Source: a virus. From it: a DNA stretch of 64,000 bases. Under the pieces are notes generated by a model that was not told where the DNA came from, ran no database searches, and saw only the letters and a program-made list of their open reading frames with translations. The stretch's first letter is position 1. Every line of letters begins with the position of its first letter. The stretch lies in the IMG/VR virus record IMGVR_UViG_3300042876_000313, positions 1-64,000 of that record. One strand, written 5' to 3'. The position numbers and the translations under genes are program-made. Below, one piece after another: positions 23,734-31,649 of the stretch.

Positions 23734-24116
23734 GCTACCTCCTTAATCCGCTTGCCGCAGTAGGGGCAGAACGGGCGTTCGCTGTTTGTCTCAAGCGTTG
23801 TTTCCATTCCACATGTCGTATCAGATACGATGCAACCAAGCTTGGTTCTCCACTCGCAAAACTCGGAGGCGGAGAGTTCGGCAAGGAGGGCGTCGGCGGA
23901 TTTAACGCAATGCTCGCTAATGTTTCCATAGTGAACATCGGTTATGTTCACCATGTTCATTGACGCATACCATCCCTGCATCGACATCGCCGCGAGCAGT
24001 TCGCGTTTGGTGAGGCCGAGGCTTGCTGGTTCCCATCCTTGCTCCCACTGTCCAGTTGAGTCTCGTTGTTGTCCGTGCTGTTCAGGCACGGGATAAGCTG
24101 GTTCGTTCGGGTTCAT
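23730..24116 (-). CDS. Phage protein joining LTKRELLAAM helix and zinc finger
   Basis: 128 residues. G-L-T-K-R-E-L-L-A-A-M-S-M-Q-G followed by S-A-D-A-L-L-A-E-L-S is one known phage module; C-terminal C-...-P-F-C-P-Y-C-G-K-R-I is a zinc ribbon that is separate in many phages. Unknown role. Confidence 0.7.
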   Translation of the reverse strand: MNPNEPAYPVPEQHGQQRDSTGQWEQGWEPASLGLTKRELLAAMSMQGWYASMNMVNITDVHYGNISEHCVKSADALLAELSASEFCEWRTKLGCIVSDTTCGMETTLETNSERPFCPYCGKRIKEVA

Positions 24117-24343
24117 ATTTGGTTTCCTTTCTTAAAGTCGGCGCGGTTGTCAGCCGCCGCCAGTTTCCGTTCGTGGTCGGACTCGTCGGGTTCAGGATAC
24201 CACTCTGCGGCGTATTGCAGCTTGTGCAATCCAACTTCGATAGCGTTCAACATTTCGATTTGTTCGCTGCGAGACTGGTCTTTAACAAGCAGTTCGATTT
24301 CGTGCAGCATTTCCTTGACGGACGTTGCGTTTGTATGGGTCAT
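24113..24343 (-). CDS. Helical hypothetical protein, 76 aa
   Basis: ATG 24343. Helix V-K-E-M-L-H-E-I-E-L-L-V-K and amphipathic I-E-M-L-N-A-I-E-V-G-L. ATGA overlaps on both sides. Confidence 0.55.
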   Translation of the reverse strand: MTHTNATSVKEMLHEIELLVKDQSRSEQIEMLNAIEVGLHKLQYAAEWYPEPDESDHERKLAAADNRADFKKGNQI

Positions 24344-24966
24344 GGCTTAATCCTCCTGAATTCCACCACCCACACCCAAGGATTCGCGTTCCACGAGCCG
24401 GGGCCGTTGATGGATTCCCAAAGTATTTCATAAAGCTGCTTATCTGTAAGCGTTTCGTCAAAGTCTCCGCACGCACCACTCCATTCATCGCGGACGCTCG
24501 AAATGCCTTCCGCTCGCGCATCCGCCTCGCTTATTTCCCGCAACCGCTCGACACGCACGCCGGTTATTTCCAGCGTGATCCTGGAGGCCCAGCGCGGCAT
24601 GAAGATTGAGGGGCGCAATCGTTCCTCGGTTTTTGGACGCGGCCTGAGCGGGTTATTCTCGCTCTGGTCGTCGGTTGCGGCGTAGCAGATTCCCCAGCCT
24701 TCGCCCATTGCTTCCTTGGTTGGCTTAGGGTGTGGCGATGAGTATTCTGAAAACCAGAAGGTTTCTTTCACCCAAATCTGGTCGCCGGGTTGTCCGCAGG
24801 GGCATTTGATTACCGAAACCCCATCAGACCACATGTTGCGCCTCTCGAATCCGCAAACCATCCCCGCGACTGGCTGCGGCTTGATAATCCGACGCGTCTG
24901 CGATTTGCTGCCGCCCAGAATCGCTCGTACCATCGGGCCGCTGAATAAAATCGGACGTGATTTCAT
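24340..24966 (-). CDS. ASCH-like phage protein, 208 aa
   Basis: ATG 24966. R-P-I-L-F-S-G-P-M-V-R-A-I-L-G-G-S-K-S-Q-T-R-R-I-I-K-P starts a well-known phage family; G-D-Q-I-W-V-K-E-T-F-W and M-P-R-W-A-S-R-I-T-L-E-I-T-G-V-R-V follow. Related to the ASCH fold, which binds RNA or modified bases. Specific function unknown. Confidence 0.75.
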   Translation of the reverse strand: MKSRPILFSGPMVRAILGGSKSQTRRIIKPQPVAGMVCGFERRNMWSDGVSVIKCPCGQPGDQIWVKETFWFSEYSSPHPKPTKEAMGEGWGICYAATDDQSENNPLRPRPKTEERLRPSIFMPRWASRITLEITGVRVERLREISEADARAEGISSVRDEWSGACGDFDETLTDKQLYEILWESINGPGSWNANPWVWVVEFRRIKP

Positions 24967-25040
24967 TTCGGTTCCTCCGTCACGGTGAACGGTTTCCCCG
25001 GCGGCACGTCTGCCGGGCATAATGGTTGTTTGGTTTTCAT
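24963..25040 (-). CDS. 25-aa peptide between two overlapped genes
   Basis: ATG 25040 overlaps the upstream TGA (TGATG) and its TGA overlaps the next ATG (ATGA). The sequence M-K-T-K-Q-P-L-C-P-A-D-V-P-P-G-K-P-F ends in V-T-E-E-P-K. The tight coupling on both sides supports translation. Confidence 0.5.
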   Translation of the reverse strand: MKTKQPLCPADVPPGKPFTVTEEPK

Positions 25041-25228
25041 CACACGTACCTTTCCAAGAATTTCGGCAGCGGGATACCAGCGCGTGCGGGTCTGGTTTTG
25101 TCCCGGTGACGAAGGATTTCAAGTTTCCGAGCGGTCTGCTGAACGCGCATTTGCTCGGCCATCTGTCCGCGTGACAGGATGTAATCGGCGGTGGCCATTA
25201 TGGCGACCATGTATTTGGTTGATTTCAT
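25040..25228 (-). CDS. Small helical protein, 62 aa
   Basis: ATG 25228. Helical with basic C-terminus (A-R-K-L-E-I-L-R-H-R-D-K-T-R). Not recognised. Confidence 0.55.
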   Translation of the reverse strand: MKSTKYMVAIMATADYILSRGQMAEQMRVQQTARKLEILRHRDKTRPARAGIPLPKFLERYV

Positions 25229-25233
25229 AAGCA

Positions 25234-25593
25234 CTAGAACGGAACGCTAGACCCCTCTGGATCGCTCCCAGGATTGAACCCATCGGGATTCGCGGGATCA
25301 CCCAGCGGAACAGCCGGCGCAGTTCTCGGCGGTACTGACGGTTGAGACGACATCCGGTTTGACGGTTGACTGGCTGGTTGCGGAGACTGCCTTGGTTGGC
25401 CTTGTGGGGCGTCCTTGCGACGGAACCGCAAACCAAACCTCGGCCCTCTGCCTGGCTGATTCTCCCAGCAATCAACCCAGTATTGGACGCCACCGATCAA
25501 AGCAGAGCCTTGGTATTGCGAGTCCTGCTTACCTTCCCGCATACGAGTGTTCGGGAACAGCGATCCACTGTCAGGTTTTTGTTCGTAAGCCAT
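25234..25593 (-). CDS. DUF736-like phage protein, 119 aa
   Basis: A-Y-E-Q-K-P-D-S-G-S-L-F-P-N then Y-Q-G-S-A-L-I-G-G-V-Q-Y-W-V-D-C-W resembles the beta-barrel phage/plasmid family with an N-terminal S-G-x-L-F motif; a low-complexity Pro/Ser/Gln tail follows. Lies beside the RecE-like exonuclease and may bind DNA (inferred). Confidence 0.55.
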   Translation of the reverse strand: MAYEQKPDSGSLFPNTRMREGKQDSQYQGSALIGGVQYWVDCWENQPGRGPRFGLRFRRKDAPQGQPRQSPQPASQPSNRMSSQPSVPPRTAPAVPLGDPANPDGFNPGSDPEGSSVPF

Positions 25594-25594
25594 A

Positions 25595-26524
25595 TTATTT
25601 CAACATCCACATTTCAGGTTGAACCGGAGTCCATCCATCAATCAGTCCGTTGGTATCGTACCCCGGCCATTCGTTTTTCTCAAGGCACCGGGCGTACCGG
25701 GCGAGAGCCAACTGGTATTCCACCCGGCCAATCGAGATGAATGAGGCCATGTCATCCTCACAATCGGACATGGTTCGGCGCCCAACTTCAAACGGTGCTT
25801 CGGACTCTTGGATTAGGTGGCGGAACTCTACCCGATCTTCGCCCGTCGCGGCCCGGTAAACGTCCAGGTACATGGCCCCTTGGTTGTGGTATCCCCACTT
25901 TTTAACCTCACGACCCCATGCTGAGTGCGATGCGTTGGTTCCAGTTTTAAAGTCGGCCAGAATTTTTCCAAGCTTTCCGTGCGCCTTGTCAGGCACCAGG
26001 TCAATCAGAATTTTAACCGGGACGACGATGCCCGTTTCGTCATCCCTGTAATCCGCCGTACAAAACACTTGATGCTTTGACGAATTAACGGCATCAGAAT
26101 TGATCGGGTCGCTCATCAAAATCTCAATAGCATCGCTGGCAGCGTCAAAAACGTCGCGCTTTACTACCATTCTCCCAGCGTCCTTCTGTTGCTGGTTCCA
26201 TTCCCGGCAGACCTTGGCATTATTGTTCCAATCCTTTTCCTCACTCTTTTCATTGGTGTAGGTTTCGGGCGTGATGGCGATCTTCGATTTAACCAAATGC
26301 GGTTGGAGCAGCATCATGTCGCACAACGCACCCCAATCCTTGCAATCCGAATCGTCCTCATGGAAACCGGCGATCCACTTGTGCGGGTTACGGGAGAAGA
26401 TTTGGAGTTCTGACCGGGACATGACGAATTTTGGATCGCCGCGCCGAAACTGGCTGTTGTGATAGACGCTCGGCTCAGTGTTCTCGCTGACGACCTTCGC
26501 GTTGGTGAATGGATTTTTGGTCAT
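25595..26524 (-). CDS. RecE-like exonuclease (PD-(D/E)XK)
   Basis: 309 residues. H-N-S-Q-F, M-S-R-S-E-L, W-G-A-L-C-D-M-M-L-L-Q at the start, then V-K-I-L-I-D-L-V-P-D and I-L-A-D-F-K-T-G, with Y-H-N-Q-G-A-M-Y. This matches the phage RecE/exodeoxyribonuclease VIII-type nuclease family (catalytic D, then D-F-K). It would resect ends for recombination with the ATPase at 26812-27798. Confidence 0.75.
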   Translation of the reverse strand: MTKNPFTNAKVVSENTEPSVYHNSQFRRGDPKFVMSRSELQIFSRNPHKWIAGFHEDDSDCKDWGALCDMMLLQPHLVKSKIAITPETYTNEKSEEKDWNNNAKVCREWNQQQKDAGRMVVKRDVFDAASDAIEILMSDPINSDAVNSSKHQVFCTADYRDDETGIVVPVKILIDLVPDKAHGKLGKILADFKTGTNASHSAWGREVKKWGYHNQGAMYLDVYRAATGEDRVEFRHLIQESEAPFEVGRRTMSDCEDDMASFISIGRVEYQLALARYARCLEKNEWPGYDTNGLIDGWTPVQPEMWMLK

Positions 26525-26528
26525 ATCG

Positions 26529-26807
26529 TTAGTTTTCCAACTTCACCAGTTTATAACCGGATGCAGCGGCTTCTTTTTCGAGCTTTTCCAGCGGGTCATT
26601 CGCCATGTAATTTTTGATCGCCTCGCTGATGGCTGAATCCAAATCACGATTCGCCGAACTTCCACGATGACGCGCCATCACGTTTCCAATGTGACAGTGA
26701 TACCAAACACCGTCACTTTGAACGTCAAGTTTAACAGCGCACTCGACTCCAAACTTAGCTTGAAGTGCGCTCGCCTTTTCAGTCAGTATCTTGATTGCAT
26801 TTTCCAT
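26529..26807 (-). CDS. Hypothetical protein, 92 aa
   Basis: ATG 26807. Between the exonuclease and the ATPase. W-Y-H-C-H-I-G and helical A-I-S-E-A-I-K-N-Y; possible recombination accessory by position only. Confidence 0.55.
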   Translation of the reverse strand: MENAIKILTEKASALQAKFGVECAVKLDVQSDGVWYHCHIGNVMARHRGSSANRDLDSAISEAIKNYMANDPLEKLEKEAAASGYKLVKLEN

Positions 26808-26811
26808 AATT

Positions 26812-27798
26812 CTACGCTTTCGGCAGCAGTGGTGCCGCCTTGATGATGAGTTCTTCGATTTCCGGTTCCGTCAATTCTTCCATCGGCTTGGTGAACAGGT
26901 TGACGAATTTCAACCATTCCACCAGCGCGTCCTTCTTGCCTTCATGGACGATTTCCGTCAACTCCCACAGGCGTTTCTTCGCTGCGGCGATGGTGTTCTT
27001 GGGGGCCGGGGTAGCCACCGGACTTCCCGGAAGCCAACCCGGTTGCAGGCACCATTGCCGCAGAAGCTCGCCGTGCTTGATACTGATTCGCTCACCGCCA
27101 GCCGCCAGCAGTTTCGGGATGCTGTGATGGGTTTTCTTGCAGAACTTCGACGACAGGCTGAAATATCCACCGTCACCTTCGCGGGCCTCGATCTCCGCAG
27201 CGAACAGCATCTCAAAAATCAGTTCGTTGTCCTGAATGGCCGATGCCGCATCGTCAACGCCGACAACCGTTTTCCCGCCTTCTTTTCCCATGTGGAACTT
27301 TTCCTTGGCACGAAGGCACAGGATGATTGGCATTGGCGACCGGATGATTTCGTTGATGAACATCATGTGGGTCTTGGGCTTGACGCGGGCGGCAGCGGCC
27401 CCGGCGCACATATCGCGCTTGCGCCAATCGTCACCGCACATGCGTTGAAGCTCCTGCTCCTTCAAATCCAGGTAGCCACCTTCTCCGCCCCATTCGTGCG
27501 TGGCCGAATCAATCACCAACGCTCTCACGCCTTCTTCGTGGGCTGCCCTGATTTTCTTGACGTACTCAATCGGGTGGAACGGCGGATCGAAGTCGTGAAC
27601 CATGTAGCCGCCGGGGATGTCGTTCTTGTAAATGCTGCCACGGCGGTTCTCGGTGTCAATTAAACCGATCTTACCATCCGGCCCCGCGATGCCACGGGCC
27701 AGCAAAAGGGCTGAGTAGGTTTTACCACTGCCGGACTTTCCGAAGAATCCGACCACCGGCTTGAACGGTTCCGATGTTGGTTGGCTAAATATGCTCAT
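26812..27798 (-). CDS. RecA/Sak4-like recombination ATPase
   Basis: 328 residues. Walker A G-K-S-G-S-G-K-T (20-27), I-G-L-I-D-T-E-N-R-R-G-S, Walker B-like A-L-V-I-D-S-A-T-H, then P-I-I-L-C-L-R-A-K-E-K. Typical of phage AAA/RecA-core proteins that replace RecA or annealases. Starts 20 bp downstream of a TTGTAATA doublet, so probably the first gene of a recombination sub-operon with the exonuclease. Confidence 0.75.
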   Translation of the reverse strand: MSIFSQPTSEPFKPVVGFFGKSGSGKTYSALLLARGIAGPDGKIGLIDTENRRGSIYKNDIPGGYMVHDFDPPFHPIEYVKKIRAAHEEGVRALVIDSATHEWGGEGGYLDLKEQELQRMCGDDWRKRDMCAGAAAARVKPKTHMMFINEIIRSPMPIILCLRAKEKFHMGKEGGKTVVGVDDAASAIQDNELIFEMLFAAEIEAREGDGGYFSLSSKFCKKTHHSIPKLLAAGGERISIKHGELLRQWCLQPGWLPGSPVATPAPKNTIAAAKKRLWELTEIVHEGKKDALVEWLKFVNLFTKPMEELTEPEIEELIIKAAPLLPKA

Positions 27799-27817
27799 TT
27801 GAATGTTTCGTCGTTAC

Positions 27818-27852
27818 GTATTACAAATATTACAAGTGTTACGCGATTGCAA
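27818..27852 (-). promoter_or_regulatory. TTGTAATA doublet promoter/operator of the recombination genes
   Basis: On the minus strand TTGCAA (27852-27847), 17 bp, TATTTG, embedded in TTGTAATATTTGTAATAC (27835-27818). Same doublet as before the integrase operon. Confidence 0.5.
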
Positions 27853-27861
27853 GAACTATTT

Positions 27862-28077
27862 TCAACTATTTTGTTTGGGGATTCCATCGTTCCAGCACGG
27901 GCAGTTTTGGCCGTCGTACTGCCAGATTCCAGAGCGCGAAACAACAATACGGTCGCACTCAGGAACAACCATAACCCCGTTAATGTACGTGCAATCTCCT
28001 GAAATCGTGGTCTTGATATTTCCCTTGCGAGTTAATTGCCATTTCGCGTGGCAACAAGTTTTGCAGCATTTATTCAT
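27862..28077 (-). CDS. Cys-rich protein, 71 aa
   Basis: C-C-K-T-C-C-H near the start and C-D-R, C-P-C-W at the end; several strands between. Likely metal binding. ATGA overlap upstream. Confidence 0.6.
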   Translation of the reverse strand: MNKCCKTCCHAKWQLTRKGNIKTTISGDCTYINGVMVVPECDRIVVSRSGIWQYDGQNCPCWNDGIPKQNS

Positions 28078-28511
28078 AGCAGTTTCCTCATCTCGCGCAC
28101 CAGCCGGCCAATGCGGCGTTCGGCTGATTTACCTCCCGCGTCATCGTGCTTCGATTTGATCGTCAGGGGATCGCCGCCGTCAACCGATTTGCCTTCCTCG
28201 ACGGCCTTCTGGTCAACTAGCAGCGGGACGAGTTCGCCAGCGAGTTCGGCCATTTTGTTGTGGGTTTGAAGGAGCGGCCAATGGGTTATCAAAACGAGTT
28301 TCATCTTGGCCGGGGCCGGGATGACCACGCAGCCGTCCCACTCAAAGTACGGAGGAATGGTTTCCCATTTCTGCCCCATCAGGTTCATGGCCTGAGCGAA
28401 CATCTCATCGTAAGCCTCCTGCTGAATCAGGCAGATGTTGGGTTGCTTGCCGTCCAGGTGCATTTTAATATTCACCAAGGCGAGTCGGAATTGTTCGAGC
28501 ATCAAGTTCAT
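28074..28511 (-). CDS. Hypothetical protein, 145 aa
   Basis: N-terminal helix L-E-Q-F-R-L-A-L-V-N-I, strand W-D-G-C-V-V-I-P-A-P, and a basic C-terminus R-R-I-G-R-L-V-R-E-M. Unknown. Confidence 0.55.
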   Translation of the reverse strand: MNLMLEQFRLALVNIKMHLDGKQPNICLIQQEAYDEMFAQAMNLMGQKWETIPPYFEWDGCVVIPAPAKMKLVLITHWPLLQTHNKMAELAGELVPLLVDQKAVEEGKSVDGGDPLTIKSKHDDAGGKSAERRIGRLVREMRKLL

Positions 28512-28514
28512 AAA

Positions 28515-28721
28515 TTAAAATCCTCGGTCAGCTTTACGTTGTTCTTTGGCTGCTTTTTCTTCGGCATACCGCCGGTTTCTCGAAGCGGTCTTTGAGTCGC
28601 ACGGGGAATGACCAGCGCATCCATGCTCCACCGTCCAGATGCCCATAATCGCAGCGGCTTTCTGGTTTGGAACTTCGCCCTTCCATTGCGCCCCACAAGT
28701 GCAGTTCAAGTCGAGTTTCAT
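28515..28721 (-). CDS. Small Cys-containing protein, 68 aa
   Basis: ATG 28721 in ATGA overlap. C-T-C-G-A-Q-W-K-G then H-G-C-A-G-H: a ribbon-like start and a basic helical tail. Confidence 0.55.
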   Translation of the reverse strand: MKLDLNCTCGAQWKGEVPNQKAAAIMGIWTVEHGCAGHSPCDSKTASRNRRYAEEKAAKEQRKADRGF

Positions 28722-28963
28722 AGTCTCCATTTCCTACCGCTGTAATGGACGTGCTTCACCGTGGCGATGGCGCGGTTTGCACCTTCCAACATCCATTGTC
28801 GTTTTGCTTGAACATCTGGGCCGACAGATTCCAGACATTCAGCCATCATGTCCGCTTGAAGATTAGCCAACTGGCCCAATACGAATTTCCGGTAATAAGC
28901 CAGCCGCTTGGTCTTGTGCTTGAGCGCGGGCGGGATCGGGATGGTTTTCAGGTTTGGGTTCAT
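28718..28963 (-). CDS. Hypothetical protein, 81 aa
   Basis: ATG 28963. Helical with K-H-K-T-K-R-L-A-Y-Y-R-K and Q-A-D-M-M-A-E-C-L. ATGA overlaps on both sides. Confidence 0.55.
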   Translation of the reverse strand: MNPNLKTIPIPPALKHKTKRLAYYRKFVLGQLANLQADMMAECLESVGPDVQAKRQWMLEGANRAIATVKHVHYSGRKWRL

Positions 28964-29181
28964 AGTTTCAATTTGTAACACCCCGACTTGCAGGCCGCAA
29001 TCCAGCGGGCGCGTTCGGCGGGGTTTTTGAAGGTGGTCGTTTCAATCGCCTTGCCATCGTCCCATTGGGTGATGTGCTGCTCGGTGATGTGAAATTCCCG
29101 GTGAACGTCAACACCCGGCCCGCCGTGGTCGCGGATGACTTTCTGGAAAACCAGACGGGCGGGTGTGACTTCGATGCTCAT
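28960..29181 (-). CDS. Hypothetical protein, 73 aa
   Basis: ATG 29181. E-F-H-I-T-E-Q-H-I-T and F-K-N-P-A-E-R-A-R-W-I-A-A-C. ATGA-coupled to rusA. Confidence 0.55.
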   Translation of the reverse strand: MSIEVTPARLVFQKVIRDHGGPGVDVHREFHITEQHITQWDDGKAIETTTFKNPAERARWIAACKSGCYKLKL

Positions 29182-29636
29182 ATTTCTCCAATGGTTATCG
29201 TGCATCCGGCAGCACCGCACGCGCAACCTGTCCCGCAGGAAAGCGGAATCGCTTTGACGTAACTTTTACTGACCCGCAGCACGGCCACCTGAGAATCGTC
29301 CTTCCAGATTCCCAGATTCGTGAGCGCGTCCATGATCGCCTTGGCGAGGTTGTCAGCGTCAGGCCGGCCAACGTGATGGTTCGGTGCCGTAGCCTTCAAT
29401 CCCTTTCGGTTGAAATGGTCTTTCGGCCTTGGCATGGAGAATTGGAGTGTCAGCGACACCGGGCCTTCCCACGGCTGACCGTCCCATCGCGCCTTCACTT
29501 CCTGCCGCACGATGCCCTTCCATTCCTCGGCGGTGCCAGGGTCATAGACGCCCGCATGGTTTCCCCGCGAGAAAGCCTTGGGGCGCGGTTGCCCTTTCGG
29601 CTTTCCAGCGACGAACACTTCGAGGGTCGGTTTCAC
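29178..29636 (-). CDS. rusA: RusA-family Holliday junction resolvase
   Basis: 152 residues. G-R-P-D-A-D-N-L-A-K-A-I-M-D-A-L (90-105) followed by G-I-W-K-D-D-S-Q-V gives the conserved RusA aspartates. N-terminal G-Q-P-R-P-K-A-F. A C-terminal C-A-C-G-A-A-G-C is unusual for RusA. Resolves junctions in phage recombination or before packaging. Confidence 0.85.
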   Translation of the reverse strand: MKPTLEVFVAGKPKGQPRPKAFSRGNHAGVYDPGTAEEWKGIVRQEVKARWDGQPWEGPVSLTLQFSMPRPKDHFNRKGLKATAPNHHVGRPDADNLAKAIMDALTNLGIWKDDSQVAVLRVSKSYVKAIPLSCGTGCACGAAGCTITIGEI

Positions 29637-29920
29637 GCCCCCGCCTCCGGTTCCAGCGGGAGTTTGATTTGGTCGGGGTCATCCACCAACACCGAATCGT
29701 CAACCTCGTCGGTGAACTTTCGGGAGTACGCGAGGCTGGTGGTGGCATGAACGCGATCCTTGACGGCCTTCAACTTGACCGATAGCGAGACGTTCAGTTT
29801 TCCTTCGGGGTTCTCGTACAGTTCAGTGGTGATGGCGTCAGCGTTTTGCGCCAGCAAATCCTGAACTTCGCCCTGAATGAGCGTTCGGATTTTCTCCGAC
29901 ATGTCGAATTTATTACTCAT
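29633..29920 (-). CDS. Hypothetical protein, 95 aa
   Basis: ATG 29920. Helical N-terminus, then G-K-L-N-V-S-L-S-V-K-L-K-A-V strand. Directly upstream of rusA with overlap; relatives commonly accompany recombination genes. Confidence 0.6.
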   Translation of the reverse strand: MSNKFDMSEKIRTLIQGEVQDLLAQNADAITTELYENPEGKLNVSLSVKLKAVKDRVHATTSLAYSRKFTDEVDDSVLVDDPDQIKLPLEPEAGA

Positions 29921-30108
29921 GGTGTTGTGTTTTTGTTTTGGTTATCGTCCGGTGCAATGTCCGTTACGAAATTGATTAACATGCCCATGCGAGCGTGATA
30001 AACTTCCTCGTTCTCAGCGATTGAATACCCCGACTTGTTCTTCATCCAGTCCATTGCGAAACGGATCAGTTCATCGCGGGAGAAGTATTTTCTCAACGGT
30101 TCAGGCAT
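29917..30108 (-). CDS. Hypothetical protein, 63 aa
   Basis: ATG 30108, only a few bases after a terminator-like hairpin. E-L-I-R-F-A-M-D-W-M. Unknown. Confidence 0.55.
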   Translation of the reverse strand: MPEPLRKYFSRDELIRFAMDWMKNKSGYSIAENEEVYHARMGMLINFVTDIAPDDNQNKNTTP

Positions 30109-30111
30109 AAA

Positions 30112-30181
30112 ATCAAAAAGCCATCGCCACGAACGTAAGACGCGGCGGGGTGGGGGAGATTCCGCCGAACGTGGCGATGGC
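30112..30181 (-). terminator. Strong hairpin plus U-tract before the 63-aa gene
   Basis: Arms 30120-30131 and 30170-30181 pair perfectly over 12 bp (GCCATCGCCACG), with an inner CGGCGG/CCGCCG stem. On the minus strand CTTTTTGATTTT follows and runs to the next start. It would end transcripts of the regulators upstream or attenuate entry into the operon. Confidence 0.65.
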
Positions 30182-30239
30182 CAAATGTTGTTGGGTTGTC
30201 TGCATGGGACGGGTCTTACTCCGTCGTTCGACCGGCGTG

Positions 30240-30407
30240 TTATTTGGACGGCTTGAAAAGTTTACGAAACCGGCGCAGCCCCTCGTTGATCGTCCACGTC
30301 TTGGGGTGGCCTCGATGAACCATCACCTCCAGAAAGTCCCGGTTCTCCGGGGTCGGCCTGAACGTCATTCCCGGCCTGTTTTCCGAATTGCTCTGTGTTT
30401 TTTTCAT
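30240..30407 (-). CDS. Small ribbon-helix-helix-like regulator, 55 aa
   Basis: ATG 30407. G-M-T-F-R-P-T-P-E-N-R-D-F-L-E-V-M followed by W-T-I-N-E-G-L-R-R-F resembles the strand-helix-helix of Arc/CopG repressors. It overlaps the end of 30262-31200 in another frame. A TTGACA promoter and TTGTAATAC box lie right before its start, suggesting self-regulation. Confidence 0.55.
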   Translation of the reverse strand: MKKTQSNSENRPGMTFRPTPENRDFLEVMVHRGHPKTWTINEGLRRFRKLFKPSK

Positions 30408-31200
30408 TCGTTTGTATTACAAGTAATTCACGATTGGCCATCTTGTCAACATTTTTTATGGAATTTTCTTTGAGCCTTTTCAACTCGTTGTAAACCTCAA
30501 CCTGTTTCACGTCATCCCAAAGGTGGAAGTAATACTGCGGCTTGGCGTTTTTCGAGCGGTAAATATTGCGGGCGGCCAGCACGGCTGGCATTTGTTCGAT
30601 GCGCGTCCGGGCGGCCCGGACAGCGGACAATTTGATGTTCCACCGCTTGGACAACTCGACCGCGCTCTTGCGCCAGTCCATGTCGTACCACCGGCTCCCG
30701 GCCACGTACACGTCCGAGACGTTATGCTTGGCCGTCCGGTAGCGCAGTTTTTCGCACGCCTTGGCGACCTGGCCGGGGGACACATGGCAGGCAACGGCGA
30801 TCTCGTCAATCGAGTACGCCCGGTTCTTATTTTTGATTAGCCGGATGTAATCATCCAGCACCTTCAACTTCTCGGTGGCCGACATTTCGCTGAGTTTGGG
30901 AATCTTGGTCAGGGACTTGCCCCACATGAAGATCGCCTCGACCGACGTGAACGCGGACAGCAGTTTGTCCGGGCATGTGTCCAGCATATACATGAACCAG
31001 ATTACCCGCTTCACCAGCTTGTCGCACTCCCGCTTGCCTGCCGCCACCAGCGGCCAGTGGCCGGCGGAAACTCCAGTCAACAACCGGAACTGTTGCTGGG
31101 TGAATCGGTCGGACAGGTGGGAAACCATCGCCGCGAATTCCTCCATGCTCGGCTCAAACGATGTGTCCAAGAGTTCAGAGTCAGAATTGCTGTTTGCCAT
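30262..31200 (-). CDS. DNA-binding-type protein with two HTH-like regions, 312 aa
   Basis: F-T-Q-Q-Q-F-R-L-L-T-G-V-S-A-G-H-W and Y-S-I-D-E-I-A-V-A-C-H-V-S-P-G-Q-V-A-K-A look like helix-turn-helix segments, with a third helical pair near L-S-K-R-W-N-I-K-L-S-A-V-R. The last ~50 residues are low-complexity and overprinted by the RHH gene. It is the first gene of the leftward operon, divergent from the late genes across a 50-bp gap. Candidate early/late switch regulator. Confidence 0.55.
   Translation of the reverse strand: MANSNSDSELLDTSFEPSMEEFAAMVSHLSDRFTQQQFRLLTGVSAGHWPLVAAGKRECDKLVKRVIWFMYMLDTCPDKLLSAFTSVEAIFMWGKSLTKIPKLSEMSATEKLKVLDDYIRLIKNKNRAYSIDEIAVACHVSPGQVAKACEKLRYRTAKHNVSDVYVAGSRWYDMDWRKSAVELSKRWNIKLSAVRAARTRIEQMPAVLAARNIYRSKNAKPQYYFHLWDDVKQVEVYNELKRLKENSIKNVDKMANRELLVIQTNEKNTEQFGKQAGNDVQADPGEPGLSGGDGSSRPPQDVDDQRGAAPVS
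30413..30449 (-). promoter_or_regulatory. TTGACA promoter with TTGTAATAC box before the RHH gene
   Basis: On the minus strand TTGACA (30449-30444) and, 24 bp on, TAATAC inside TTACTTGTAATAC, 6 bp before ATG 30407. One box only, unlike the doublets at 7351 and 27818. Confidence 0.5.
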
Positions 31201-31250
31201 AAATCATGTTGACTTTATCGGTAACGTCCACGACATTCGGTTGGTTGTCA

Positions 31251-31649
31251 ATGAAAACCGTGATTCAGTTCATAGCCGCTGTGATCGTGGGCACGGCCTA
31301 CGAGTGCTTCAAATTCGTCCAATTCAAGGCGTCTGGACTCTGGCTATCGGCCACCGGGAAGATTCCCCGTGTGTCCAAGGAATTGGCCAATGCTCGCCTC
31401 GCCGTGTGCCGCCAGTGCCCGATCTTCTATTCGCCCACCCAAACCTGCGGAAGCCCGTTCAATCGCAAAGCGCGGGCGCGGGGACGCCCCGCCGGGTGCC
31501 TGTGCTTCATGCCATTCAAGGTGAAGTTTGAGTGTAATTGCTGGCTGTGGGAGGAACTTCAATGCAACATGTTGACTCCCGAACAGAAGCAGGACTGGTT
31601 GTTTTCAGGATGGAAAGGCAGTTTGAACACCGACTATGCCGAAGGATAA
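31251..31649 (+). CDS. Membrane-anchored Cys-rich protein, first late gene
   Basis: 132 residues from ATG 31251. N-terminal span V-I-Q-F-I-A-A-V-I-V-G-T-A. C-R-Q-C-P, T-C-G, C-L-C-F and C-N-C-W form a Cys-rich cluster that could bind metal. TTGACT at 31209 may serve its promoter. Confidence 0.6.
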   Translation: MKTVIQFIAAVIVGTAYECFKFVQFKASGLWLSATGKIPRVSKELANARLAVCRQCPIFYSPTQTCGSPFNRKARARGRPAGCLCFMPFKVKFECNCWLWEELQCNMLTPEQKQDWLFSGWKGSLNTDYAEG

